In this document: in pieces, positions 26,905-35,478 of the stretch
Position numbering within the stretch: position 1 is the stretch's first letter
Layout: every line of letters starts with the position of its first letter
Origin: CAYNRE01 sp964399535
Lineage (GTDB): Bacteria > Planctomycetota > Planctomycetia > Pirellulales > CAYNRE01
Assembly: GCA_964399535.1 (NCBI GenBank)
Contig: CAYNRE010000005.1
Coordinates: 744,001-808,000, forward strand
Direction of reading: 5' to 3'
Length of the DNA: 64,000 nt
Program-made: the position numbers and the translations under genes
The notes under the pieces: model-generated
The model's input: only the letters and a program-made list of their open reading frames with translations
Databases searched by the model: none
What the model was told of the DNA's origin: nothing

Positions 26905-27492
26905 TCACTCCCCCAGCGGCGTACCCAGCAGCAACAGAAAATCGCGCATCCAGGCCGGGTGCGCCGGCCAGGCGGGGGCCGTGACCAGGTTGAAATCGGT
27001 GTGCGACGAATCGAGCCCCTCGGTGGGGGCGATCCAGCGGCCGCCCGCGCTAGTTACCTCGGGCCGCAGCGCCGGATAGGCCGTACAACTGCGGGCCGCG
27101 AGCACGCCAGCCGCCGCCAGAATCTGGGGGCCGTGGCAAATCGCCGCCATTGGCTTACCCGCCCCGGCAAAATGGCGCACCAATTCGAGCACTCGCTCGT
27201 CGAGCCGCAAATACTCGGGCGCCCGGCCTCCGGGAATTACCAGGGCATCGTAATCGGCACCCTCAATCTCGGCGAAGTTGGCCGTAATGCGGAAGTTATG
27301 GCCGCGCTTTTCACTGTAGGTCTGCTCCCCTTCGAAATCGTGGATGGCCGTGGCCACGGTGTCGCCCGCAATCTTGCCCGGACAGACCACGTCGACCCGA
27401 TGGCCCGCGGTTTGCAAGATTTGCAGCGGCACCATGGCCTCGTAGTCCTCGACGAAATCGCCCACGAGCATCAGCACTCGCTTCGACGGCAT
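26905..27492 (-). CDS. DJ-1/PfpI family protein
   Basis: A 195-residue protein of the glutamine-amidotransferase-like DJ-1/PfpI fold. The nucleophile-elbow cysteine is Cys119 in AICHGPQ, and an acidic site near the N-terminus (DFVEDYE) supplies the usual glutamate. Members act as glyoxalases, deglycases, proteases or stress chaperones; the exact activity here is open. The start at 27492 has AAGGA 8 bases upstream. It precedes leader peptide gene 1 on the same strand, so partial co-transcription is possible. Confidence 0.9.
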   Translation of the reverse strand: MPSKRVLMLVGDFVEDYEAMVPLQILQTAGHRVDVVCPGKIAGDTVATAIHDFEGEQTYSEKRGHNFRITANFAEIEGADYDALVIPGGRAPEYLRLDERVLELVRHFAGAGKPMAAICHGPQILAAAGVLAARSCTAYPALRPEVTSAGGRWIAPTEGLDSSHTDFNLVTAPAWPAHPAWMRDFLLLLGTPLGE

Positions 27493-27772
27493 GGCGGGGT
27501 TCCTTTTCGTAGCTGTGCTTGGCCGAGCCCGCGGGGCGCGAGCGCATCGCGACGGGGGAAGGCGGGGGTCTTCGCTGCGCAGACCGCACTCGGCAAGTTT
27601 TCGGCAATAAACTGGCGAATATAGGATGACCCTTCCGATAAGCAAACTAGTCCGCTGAAAGTGTCCGGGGAAATTGCAGGATTGGTTCCCGTTCGCGCTT
27701 GGGCCCCTGACGTCGAGGATCGATGTCGGCACGCCCCCCACGGGTCTGGGGAACGACCTCCCACGCAATCCT

Positions 27773-28702
27773 GTGAATTCAAACATTCCGCACTACTTGC
27801 TCACGGCCACCGTGAACAAGCACGATCCTCGAGGCCAGTGGAGGTTCGCTCTCCAGGCCGCCGACGGCTCGGCCGATTTCTCGGCCGACGATGCCGAGCC
27901 CCAGTTCAGCGGCGAGCGCTTGGAACTGCTGGCCGTGGTCCGCGGGCTCGAGGCCCTCGAGCAGCCCTCGCGGGTCACCCTCGTCAATCCGCCACGGTCG
28001 GTTCGACGTGGGCTGGAACACGGGCTGGCCCAGTGGCGCGAGGCGGGCTGGATGTGGGACGCCTTCGGTCGCCGAGTGCCGGTCAAGGATTGCGACCTCT
28101 GGCAGCGGCTCGACCGGGCCCTGCGCATTCACCAGGTCGACCACCGGCAGTGGCGCCTCGATCGGCCCCTGGCCCCGGCGCGGGAGGCGACCGATAACGG
28201 CGAATTCGGCGCCCCCCCAGCGGGCTTCGATTCGCCGCGCGCTAGCCGGCCGCATTTCGGACGGCGTCAAACGCCCCCGGCCGCGGTTGAAACGGCGCCC
28301 ACCACGCTTGGCGCGCATGGCAGTGATTGGGCCGCCGACGAGCCTGGGAACGAGCCAAGTCGAGTAACAGCCGACGAAACCCCTGCGCATTGGGTTGCCG
28401 CCCCGTCCCAGCCTGCGCCCGGCAACGCACCCGAGTTCTCGAATTCACTCACCGACGCGCCGCTCGCGCCGCAGACCAGACAGCGATCGGCGAGCCCTCG
28501 GCGACTCTGGCCCATGCGCTGGCGACGCTGGCTGGTAGCCAGTGAGCGGTGGCTGGAGCGCCGCACCCTGGCGGCCGTCGGCCGACTGGCCGGAGAACTG
28601 GCCTGGAGCGGTTCGCGGCGCGGCCGCCTGCGGCGAAAGCCCACCACGCGGATCGCCGGTTATGGCTTTGCCCCCTGGGCGAAAGCGGCCCGAGCGAGTT
28701 AA
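27773..28702 (+). CDS. RNase H-like fold protein with basic tail
   Basis: About 309 residues from a GTG at 27773; the start is uncertain. The first 130 residues resemble a ribonuclease HI domain: a strand start (HYLLTATVNKHDPRGQWRFAL), the helix ERLELLAVVRGLEAL that carries the family Glu, and LVNPPRSVRRGL followed by DLWQRLDRAL where the Asp-containing strand and the handle would be. The first and third catalytic Asp positions appear replaced, so activity is doubtful. The rest is low-complexity and strongly Arg-rich near the end, suggesting nucleic-acid binding. Divergent from the DJ-1 gene. Confidence 0.6.
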   Translation: MNSNIPHYLLTATVNKHDPRGQWRFALQAADGSADFSADDAEPQFSGERLELLAVVRGLEALEQPSRVTLVNPPRSVRRGLEHGLAQWREAGWMWDAFGRRVPVKDCDLWQRLDRALRIHQVDHRQWRLDRPLAPAREATDNGEFGAPPAGFDSPRASRPHFGRRQTPPAAVETAPTTLGAHGSDWAADEPGNEPSRVTADETPAHWVAAPSQPAPGNAPEFSNSLTDAPLAPQTRQRSASPRRLWPMRWRRWLVASERWLERRTLAAVGRLAGELAWSGSRRGRLRRKPTTRIAGYGFAPWAKAARAS

Positions 28703-28843
28703 CTAACAAGCAGCCTGCCTCTCACTCTCCCCCCGAACGTACCACCACGACCCCCACAAAGCGAACCTGCCGATCCGGTGCTCGGAAGGCCGGCCGTCCT
28801 ATCGGCCGGGCCACCTCAGGGGGCCGTGTTCGAGGAGTCTTTC

Positions 28844-31057
28844 ATGCGGACCAGCGTCGACTTGGACCAAATTGGTCAACTCTTGGAGCTTCGCCACGAG
28901 AACCCTTTCGAGGTGCTCGGCCCCCACGCGGTCGAGGATCGCGGCAACCGGGCCGTGGCGGTCCGGGCATTCTTGCCCCAGTCGTCGCAGGCCTGGGTCA
29001 TCGACCGCGAGCATCCCTCGGTGCCCCGGCCGATGCGGCAGATTCATCCGGCGGGGTTTTTTGAAGCCATTTGCCCGCTGGAGGAGCCGCCCCGCCCGGC
29101 GAGCTATCATTTAGAAGTGTGCGACTCGCAGGGGAACCGCCAGACCATGTTCGATCCGTACGCCTTTCCGCCCATGCTGACAGAGTACGACCTGTACCTG
29201 TTCAACGAGGGGCAACATTGGCGGTCGTTCGACCGGCTCGGCGCCCAGGTGCGCACCATCGACGGCGTGCGGGGGGTGAACTTCGCCGTGTGGGCCCCGA
29301 ATGCCCAAGCGGTCAGTATTGTCGGCGATTTCAACGAGTGGGATGGCCGGCGCCACCCGATGCGCAAGCATATTCCCAGCGGTTTCTGGGAGCTGTTCGT
29401 TCCGGGGCTGGAAGCGGGCGCGATCTACAAGTACCGCATCCGTAGCGGCGCGCTGGCCCAGGATAAGTGCGATCCGTATGCCTTCGCGGCCGAGCTGCCG
29501 CCGCGCACCGCCTCGATGGTTTGGGATCTCTCGCGGTACGCCTGGAACGATCAGGCCTGGCTGGCCGGCCGCAGTGAGGCGCAAGGCCTCGACCGCCCGA
29601 TGTCGTTCTACGAGGTACACCTGGGCAGTTGGCGGCGCGACCCGAACCGGCCCCACCAGTGGCTGGGCTACCGCGAACTGGCCCACCAGTTGGTCGAGTA
29701 TGTACTGGACCAAGGCTATACCCATCTCGAGCTGCTGCCGGTATCCGAGCACCCCTTTAGCGGTAGCTGGGGGTATCAGACCACGGGCTACTTCGCCGCG
29801 ACCAGCCGGTACGGTTCGCCCGACGATTTCATGTATTTTGTCGATTACTGCCACCAGCACGGCATCGGCGTGGTGCTCGACTGGGTTCCCGCGCATTTCC
29901 CGCGCGACGACCATGGCCTGCGCATGTTCGACGGCACGCACCTGTACGAACACGCCGATCCGCGGCAGGGGGAACACCGCGACTGGGGCACGCTGATCTT
30001 CAACTACGGCCGGCACGAGGTGCGCAACTTCCTGGTGTCGAACGCCTTGTTCTGGCTGGACAAGTACCACATCGACGGGCTGCGGGTCGATGCCGTGGCC
30101 TCGATGCTGTACCTGGACTACAGCCGCGAAGAGGGAGACTGGATTCCCAACGAGTTCGGCGGCCGGGAAAACCTGCGGGCCATCGAGTTCATCAAGCAGT
30201 TCAACGAACAGGTGCACCAGAATCATCCCGGCGTGCTTACCATCGCCGAGGAATCGACCGCCTGGGGGGGCGTCTCCCGGCCCACCTACACCGGCGGGCT
30301 GGGTTTCAGCCTGAAGTGGAACATGGGCTGGATGAACGACACCCTGCGGTATATGCACCACGAGGCCATTCACCGCAAGTACCACCACGACGAGCTGACG
30401 TTCAGCCTGATCTACGCCTTCCACGAGAACTTCGTGCTCCCCCTATCGCACGACGAAGTGGTGCACGGCAAGGGCGCCCTGCTCGACCAGATGCAAGGCG
30501 ATCTCTGGCAGCGGTTCGCCAATTTGCGGCTGCTCTACGGCTACATGTGGACCCACCCCGGCAAGAAGCTGCTGTTCATGGGGGGCGAAATCGGTCAGTG
30601 GGACGAATGGAATTACGATCGCAGCCTCGACTGGGACCTGCTGCAGTGGGACTCGCACCGCGGCCTGCAGAAATACGTGGCCGATCTCAACCGGCTGTAC
30701 CGCAGCCAGCCCGCCCTGCACCAGGTCGATTTCGAGTCGAGCGGCTTCGAGTGGATCGACTGCCACAACTACGACGAAAGCACGCTCAGCTACCTGCGGC
30801 GGGCCAAGGACCCCAGCGACTTCGTGGTGGTGGCCTGCAACTTCACGCCGGTGCCCCGCGCCATGCACCGGCTGGGAGTGCCCGAGCCGGGCTTTTACCA
30901 GGAGCTGTTCAACAGCGATTCGAGCTACTACTCGGGCAGCAACCTGGGCAATTTCCCCGGCGTGGCCGCCGAAGCGCTCCCCTGGCACGGGCGCCCCTAT
31001 TCAATCCAGGTGGTGCTGCCACCCTTGGGCCTGGTGGTGCTGAAAATACAACGATAG
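28844..31057 (+). CDS. glgB: 1,4-alpha-glucan branching enzyme
   Basis: Moves segments of alpha-1,4-glucan to make alpha-1,6 branches in glycogen. The protein is 737 residues, the normal size, with the N-terminal domain (NPFEVLGPHAV), a CBM48 domain (VNFAVWAPNAQAVSIVGDFN) and the GH13 barrel. Catalytic residues are Asp416 in GLRVDAVAS and Glu469 in TIAEEST, with the transition-state HD in PLSHDEVVHGK. The start at 28844 has GAGGAG 7 bases upstream. No other glycogen gene is next to it. Confidence 0.97.
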   Translation: MRTSVDLDQIGQLLELRHENPFEVLGPHAVEDRGNRAVAVRAFLPQSSQAWVIDREHPSVPRPMRQIHPAGFFEAICPLEEPPRPASYHLEVCDSQGNRQTMFDPYAFPPMLTEYDLYLFNEGQHWRSFDRLGAQVRTIDGVRGVNFAVWAPNAQAVSIVGDFNEWDGRRHPMRKHIPSGFWELFVPGLEAGAIYKYRIRSGALAQDKCDPYAFAAELPPRTASMVWDLSRYAWNDQAWLAGRSEAQGLDRPMSFYEVHLGSWRRDPNRPHQWLGYRELAHQLVEYVLDQGYTHLELLPVSEHPFSGSWGYQTTGYFAATSRYGSPDDFMYFVDYCHQHGIGVVLDWVPAHFPRDDHGLRMFDGTHLYEHADPRQGEHRDWGTLIFNYGRHEVRNFLVSNALFWLDKYHIDGLRVDAVASMLYLDYSREEGDWIPNEFGGRENLRAIEFIKQFNEQVHQNHPGVLTIAEESTAWGGVSRPTYTGGLGFSLKWNMGWMNDTLRYMHHEAIHRKYHHDELTFSLIYAFHENFVLPLSHDEVVHGKGALLDQMQGDLWQRFANLRLLYGYMWTHPGKKLLFMGGEIGQWDEWNYDRSLDWDLLQWDSHRGLQKYVADLNRLYRSQPALHQVDFESSGFEWIDCHNYDESTLSYLRRAKDPSDFVVVACNFTPVPRAMHRLGVPEPGFYQELFNSDSSYYSGSNLGNFPGVAAEALPWHGRPYSIQVVLPPLGLVVLKIQR

Positions 31058-31157
31058 CGAAGTCGGGGAGGAGGGGGGGAATTTCCAGACGCCGGGTGGG
31101 CGACCCAGGCGCTGGATATTAGCCGGCCGGAACATCGACCGCGCTTTCCCGGGAGAA

Positions 31158-31192
31158 GCATGCCCGCCGCGGCGCCCCCGCGGTGGGCATGC
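31158..31192. terminator. GC-rich hairpin between convergent genes
   Basis: A 15-base stem with one mismatch (arms begin GCATGCCC and end GGGCATGC, loop CGCCC) sits between glgB and the convergent zinc-ribbon gene. There is no T tract. It may be a shared terminator or an RNA-stabilising hairpin. Confidence 0.45.
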
Positions 31193-31271
31193 GCCTCACC
31201 GAAGCGCCCGCTCGACCGGGGCACCCGCTGATAGAATCGTTTTCGGCCGGCGGTTGCTACTCGCCGGTTCG

Positions 31272-31397
31272 CTACCGCAGCGCCTTGTGGCACGACTTGC
31301 AGCGGCGCAACTGCGGATGTAGCTGCTTGCCACACTTGGGGCAGCGGCGATCCTTGCGCGATCTCTTGTAGCTCTTGGTGTGCGGTCGCAAGCCCAT
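31272..31397 (-). CDS. Small zinc-ribbon protein, 41 residues
   Basis: A very short gene. Its product begins MGLRPHTKSYKRSRKDRR and continues with two Cys pairs, CPKCGK and CKSCHK, separated by QLHPQLRR. This is a minimal zinc ribbon on a highly basic protein, so RNA or ribosome binding is a reasonable inference. AAGGA lies 6 bases before the ATG, strong support for such a short reading frame. I recognise no named family. Confidence 0.72.
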   Translation of the reverse strand: MGLRPHTKSYKRSRKDRRCPKCGKQLHPQLRRCKSCHKALR

Positions 31398-31636
31398 GAC
31401 GATCCTTCCGGCGACGAATCCCCAGCACACAGGCCACGGGGCCAGCCGATTCTACGATCGGCGGCCGCCTAGAACCCCGGCGGGGAAGAGGATTCGGGAA
31501 ACCCCTAAGACTACGGTTTCCCAGCGTTTTTTCAAGACGAGCGCCGCCGACCCTGCCCAGTTTCCGGCCAAATTTCGTTCCCCGCCGGCCGCGGTGAATC
31601 GATCGGGTCGGACGGCCCCCACCCGCCGACGGCCGC

Positions 31637-33031
31637 TCACCCCTGGCGGCGCTGGAAGGTCATTTGCAGCCCATACTTGGGGCGCAACGTGGCGACAAAC
31701 CCCGCCTCGACCCGATGGCCGGGCACCAACCGCATCCGCAGCCGCTGGGACACGGTGGCCAATACCATCTGGGTCTCGAGCATCGCAAACTTGTCGCCCA
31801 GACAGGTCCGGGCGCCGCCGCCGAAGGGGAAATACGCGTAATTCGGGCGATCCTTCGTTACCGCCGGATCGAACCGCTCGGGCACAAACCGATCAGGCTC
31901 GGTCCAATAGTCCGGATGCCGATGGGTAATGTACTGGCTCAAAATCACCATCGATCCGCCCGGAATCGGGTACCCCCCGAGCTCGTCCTCGTCCACGGCA
32001 TCGCGCACAAACATCAGAATCGGCGGATAGAGCCGCATCGATTCCTCGATCACCATCCGCGTGTAGCTCAACCGCGGCGCGTCGGCGGCCGTGGGGAGCC
32101 GCCCCCCCAGCACCTGGGCCAGCTCGGCGTGCAGCCGCGCTTCCACCTCGGGGTGCTGCGAAAGCAGGTACCAGGTCCAAGTGAGCACCTGGGCCGTGGT
32201 TTCGTGGCCGGCGAAGAATATCGTGAGCACCTCGTCGCGCACCTGCTGATCGCTCATCCCTTGGCCGGTGGCTTCATCGCGAGCCCGCAGCAACATGGTC
32301 AGTAGGTCGGCCGGCGGGTCGGGGTCGCGCCGCCGCTGGGCAATAATCTGATCCATGAACCGGTTCAGCGTTTGCATCGCCGCGCGAAACTGGCGATTGG
32401 CCCGAATCGGCACGAAGAGCGGCCAGTCGATGATCGAAATCGAGCGCTGCGCCACGAACTGCAACACGAACCGGAAAGCCTGAGCGGCCTCCGTGGCCTG
32501 TTCGCCGAGTTTTACGCTGAACATGGTTCGAGCGATGATGTCCATGGCCAGGCGCATCATTTCCTGGTTTACGTCGAGCGGTGAGCCGGTGCGGATGGCG
32601 GGCTCCCACCGGTCGACCATCTCGACGGCGCACTGCGACATGGCGTCGGCAAAGATCTGCACCCCCTTCGAGGTAAACGGCCCCTGCATCAGCCGACGCT
32701 GTTGTTGCCAAAGGGGTCCCTCGCTCAGAAACAGCCCCTGGCCCAGGGCTAGTTTCAGCTTCTTGTAGCCCACCCCCTTGCAGTAATTCTTGGCGTGGGT
32801 GACCAGCACTCGGCGAACATCGTCGGGTCGGGCCACCAGGTGCTGAACGAGCGGGCCCGCCTGCAAGCGAACCGTGTCCCCGTAGCGGCGCCAAAGATTG
32901 ACGAAGAAGGGGAGCTGCCCTTCCCGCTGCATCTCAAACAGGCTGCCAACAATGGGTCGGCCCACCGGTCCCGGGGCCTGGCGCATCGTCTCCCGTGTGC
33001 GCCCAGGGGTGGCATGAAGTCCTAGCGACAT
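31637..33031 (-). CDS. Cytochrome P450
   Basis: A 464-residue haem monooxygenase. The I-helix oxygen-activation motif is AGHETT, the K-helix ExxR is EESMR, and the haem loop is FPFGGGARTCLG with the axial ligand at Cys410. The sequence resembles the soluble bacterial P450s related to fatty-acid hydroxylases (CYP102/CYP4-like loop), but the substrate is unknown. No ferredoxin or reductase gene is adjacent. No membrane anchor was seen. Confidence 0.95.
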   Translation of the reverse strand: MSLGLHATPGRTRETMRQAPGPVGRPIVGSLFEMQREGQLPFFVNLWRRYGDTVRLQAGPLVQHLVARPDDVRRVLVTHAKNYCKGVGYKKLKLALGQGLFLSEGPLWQQQRRLMQGPFTSKGVQIFADAMSQCAVEMVDRWEPAIRTGSPLDVNQEMMRLAMDIIARTMFSVKLGEQATEAAQAFRFVLQFVAQRSISIIDWPLFVPIRANRQFRAAMQTLNRFMDQIIAQRRRDPDPPADLLTMLLRARDEATGQGMSDQQVRDEVLTIFFAGHETTAQVLTWTWYLLSQHPEVEARLHAELAQVLGGRLPTAADAPRLSYTRMVIEESMRLYPPILMFVRDAVDEDELGGYPIPGGSMVILSQYITHRHPDYWTEPDRFVPERFDPAVTKDRPNYAYFPFGGGARTCLGDKFAMLETQMVLATVSQRLRMRLVPGHRVEAGFVATLRPKYGLQMTFQRRQG

Positions 33032-33349
33032 AGCGTTTCCAGCAGCGAGCGAGAATCACGTGAATCGTGGCGGTGGGAGCCGGCATCCAACCCTCGGCTG
33101 GCGATGCCAGCTGCGCCCAGCGGTTCGGACGAATATCGGCTGGCGAAATGCCCCAGTCAACCAAATTCGGAACGGACGCGTCCGTATCGGTCGCAGGGCC
33201 CCCGACGGCTCGAACCCGGTCTGCCGCTGGGCTCATGAACTGCCCCGCTCTACCGGTCGGGGGCTGGCGTCGTCGAACCCAAATCGGTATCCATCAGCAG
33301 CCCCGCCCAGGGGTCCGGTACCTGTCCAGAGCAACTAGTCAGGTCACGC
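33032..33349. other. Divergent intergenic region
   Basis: 318 bases between the P450 gene and the MOSC gene. It must hold promoters for both. No other feature was seen. Confidence 0.4.
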
Positions 33350-34033
33350 ATGAGCGATGCATCTCAGCCGGCGAATCCCCGCATTGTGTCGATCCAAATC
33401 GGGCGCCCCGCGACCTACGACTGGCCCCAGGCCACCAGCGCGGCCCAGCGAAACTGGACGACCAGCTTCTTTCGCCAGCCGGTTTCCGGCCCCGTTTCGG
33501 CTGGCCCACTGGGCTTAACCGGCGACGAAGTGGCCGACACAGCCAATCACGGAGGCCCCGACAAGGCGCTGCTGGCCTATTCGGCCGACCACTACCCGCG
33601 GTGGCAGGCTGAATTGCAGATGCCCGAGGTGGTGGCAGGCGGGTTCGGCGAGAATCTGACGATCGCCGGGCTTTGCGAAGACACGGTCTGCGTGGGCGAC
33701 CGCTGGCGGGTGGGGGGCGTGTTGTTCGAAGTTTCGCAGCCCAGGCAGCCCTGCTGGAAACTGGCCCGGCGCTGGAATCTCAAGCACCTGCCGGCGCTGG
33801 TTATCGCCAACGGCCGAACCGGCTGGTACTTGCGGGTCGTTTCGGCTGGATTGATTGAAGAGGGCCAATCGCTTGAACTGGTCGCCCGGCCCTGGCCCCG
33901 GTGGACGATCGACCGCGCCAACCAGGTGATGCACCGGCAGAAGGGGGACAGAGCGCTAGCGGCCGAGCTCGCGGGCGTACTGCAGCTCTCCGCCAGTTGG
34001 CAGGCCGAGCTGCGCAAGCGAATTGCCGAGTAG
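33350..34033 (+). CDS. MOSC domain protein (YiiM-like)
   Basis: A 227-residue MOSC protein, the domain found at the C-terminus of molybdenum cofactor sulfurase and in YiiM/mARC-type enzymes. Conserved blocks are DTANHGGPDKALLAY, GGFGENLTI and the catalytic cysteine loop SQPRQPCWKL (family form x-x-R-x-P-C). Likely role: a Mo-cofactor-binding reductase of N-hydroxylated compounds, by analogy with YiiM. It is a second molybdenum-linked gene here, 26 kb from the MoaD-like gene. Confidence 0.88.
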   Translation: MSDASQPANPRIVSIQIGRPATYDWPQATSAAQRNWTTSFFRQPVSGPVSAGPLGLTGDEVADTANHGGPDKALLAYSADHYPRWQAELQMPEVVAGGFGENLTIAGLCEDTVCVGDRWRVGGVLFEVSQPRQPCWKLARRWNLKHLPALVIANGRTGWYLRVVSAGLIEEGQSLELVARPWPRWTIDRANQVMHRQKGDRALAAELAGVLQLSASWQAELRKRIAE

Positions 34034-34379
34034 GTCGAGTAAACGCCCGGTCTCCCAACGGCCCGGCGAACGATCGAGGCGAGTTCCCCCGCCTTCAGGC
34101 ACCGAACCTGCGGCGGGGACGAGCGCCGCTGTTGCCTCCGAACAACGGGGCGTTGCCGTGAGGCAACGTGTGCTGCCGGGCCTGGGCCCCTGGCCGCCGG
34201 TCGATAAACCAGCCGCAACCAATTTCATACAAAAGACTTAGGGCACCATGGCTAGTCAGCCTTCGATCCTTCCCGCGGGCTGGCACACGCGCTGCAACGC
34301 CTGGCCAATCGCGATCTGGCCTCGACCACTTCGGCTGGGGGACTGACCGCGGCAATTCTCAGACTCGCGAGGGTGCTCT
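34034..34379. other. Intergenic upstream of pilin-like gene
   Basis: 346 bases. A short open frame from about 34249 was judged too weak to call. No RNA or repeat was seen. Confidence 0.35.
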
Positions 34380-34628
34380 ATGGGTCGCCAGCGTAGTTCG
34401 GCCAAGGGCCGTCGGCGTGGTGTGCTGACGTTCGAGTGGATTTTGCTGATCTCGCTTTTGGTCATCGGCGTCATCGGGGGGCTAAGCGCCGTTCGCAACG
34501 CGTTGCTCTGCGAACTGAGCGATCTGGCCGGCTGTATCGCCTCGTTGGTCACCTGCCAGGCTCAGAACGATCCCTGTCAGCAACCTTGCATCTGCGACGT
34601 GACCGATCCGAACTGCTGCATGCCCTAG
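34380..34628 (+). CDS. Type IV pilin-like small protein
   Basis: An 82-residue protein. A basic start (MGRQRSSAKGRRRG) is followed by VLTFE and a long hydrophobic helix (WILLISLLVIGVIGG). A Gly immediately before a hydrophobic stretch with Glu at +5 is the recognition pattern of prepilin peptidase. The C-terminal part is Cys-rich with eight cysteines (NPCQQPC-like spacing, CDVTDPNCC). It could be a minor pilin or pseudopilin. No assembly genes are nearby. GAGGG precedes the ATG. Confidence 0.6.
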   Translation: MGRQRSSAKGRRRGVLTFEWILLISLLVIGVIGGLSAVRNALLCELSDLAGCIASLVTCQAQNDPCQQPCICDVTDPNCCMP

Positions 34629-34825
34629 CCTGCTTGCATCCGGAAGCTGCAAAAACACCCCCGAGGGGCCTGGCTGCGCCAGCGGCCCTTGGCCGTACCG
34701 ACCAGGCTTAACCGCCTCCCCCGGGGCGCAGCTCTGCCGCGACCAGGTCGGCTCCTCGGGCGAATTCCGAAATCATCGGCCGAATTTCTGAATCACTGTA
34801 TTTGGCACTCAAGGGAGAAACCGCC

Positions 34826-35287
34826 TTGGACCAATCGACCCCGTCGACCCCCGAGAACGAAACCCCCGAAACCGTAACCGCGGAAAACACGGCCGCCGCT
34901 CACGGCGCCCCCGAATCGGCGGCGACCGAGCCCACGGCGGTCGTGGCGCCCGTGGCTCAGGCGGCACCCGCCGCCACCCCCGCGCCGGCGCGCCCCGCCG
35001 TGCGGGTCGATGAGTCGAAGGCCACCACGGGTTACGCGAATTTCTGCCGGGTCTCGGCCACCCCGGAAGAGTTGGTGCTCGATTTCGGCCTCAACGCCCA
35101 GCCGATGGGGCCTCCCACGGATCCGATCCAGGTTCACCAGCGGGTCGTCGTGAATTTCTACACCGCCAAGCGGCTGGCCCAGGCCCTGATCGTGGCGCTC
35201 CAGCGCCATGAGGCGGCCTTCGGCGTGTTGGAAACCGACGTGCAGCGCCGTTTCGCGGCACGCCGCAACCAGGCCGGCGGCCAGTAG
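34826..35287 (+). CDS. DUF3467 domain protein
   Basis: A 153-residue protein from a TTG with AAGGGAG 8 bases upstream. The N-terminal 65 residues are disordered and rich in Glu, Thr, Ala and Pro. The C-terminal DUF3467 domain is recognised by GYANFCRVSATPEELVLDFG, QRVVVNFYTAKRLAQAL and the end GVLETDVQRR. DUF3467 is a small cytoplasmic domain of unknown function. A terminator follows. Confidence 0.85.
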   Translation: MDQSTPSTPENETPETVTAENTAAAHGAPESAATEPTAVVAPVAQAAPAATPAPARPAVRVDESKATTGYANFCRVSATPEELVLDFGLNAQPMGPPTDPIQVHQRVVVNFYTAKRLAQALIVALQRHEAAFGVLETDVQRRFAARRNQAGGQ

Positions 35288-35325
35288 CGGTCTAAATTGC
35301 CTCCTACGGCGATAAAACCAAACCG

Positions 35326-35377
35326 GGGAGGCGGGCCGATCAGCCAAGCAAGGCTGGTTGGCCCCCGCCCTTTTTTT
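35326..35377 (+). terminator. Intrinsic terminator after DUF3467 gene
   Basis: An imperfect GC-rich stem (GGCGGGCC...CAGCC with GGCTG...GGCCCCCGCC) around the loop AAGCAA is followed by seven Ts. It lies 38 bases after the stop codon. Confidence 0.8.
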
Positions 35378-35478
35378 ATGCGCGGGCCGAGGTGCTGGCC
35401 GCCGCGCCCCTGCCTGCTTGGGCCCGGTTGCCGTACACTGGCAAAGACCGCTGCGCCCGGGCGAGGGAGATTGCCGTC

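Noticed and set aside
29111..30424. 437-residue minus-strand open frame in glgB
   Set aside because: Antisense to glgB, whose catalytic residues are intact.
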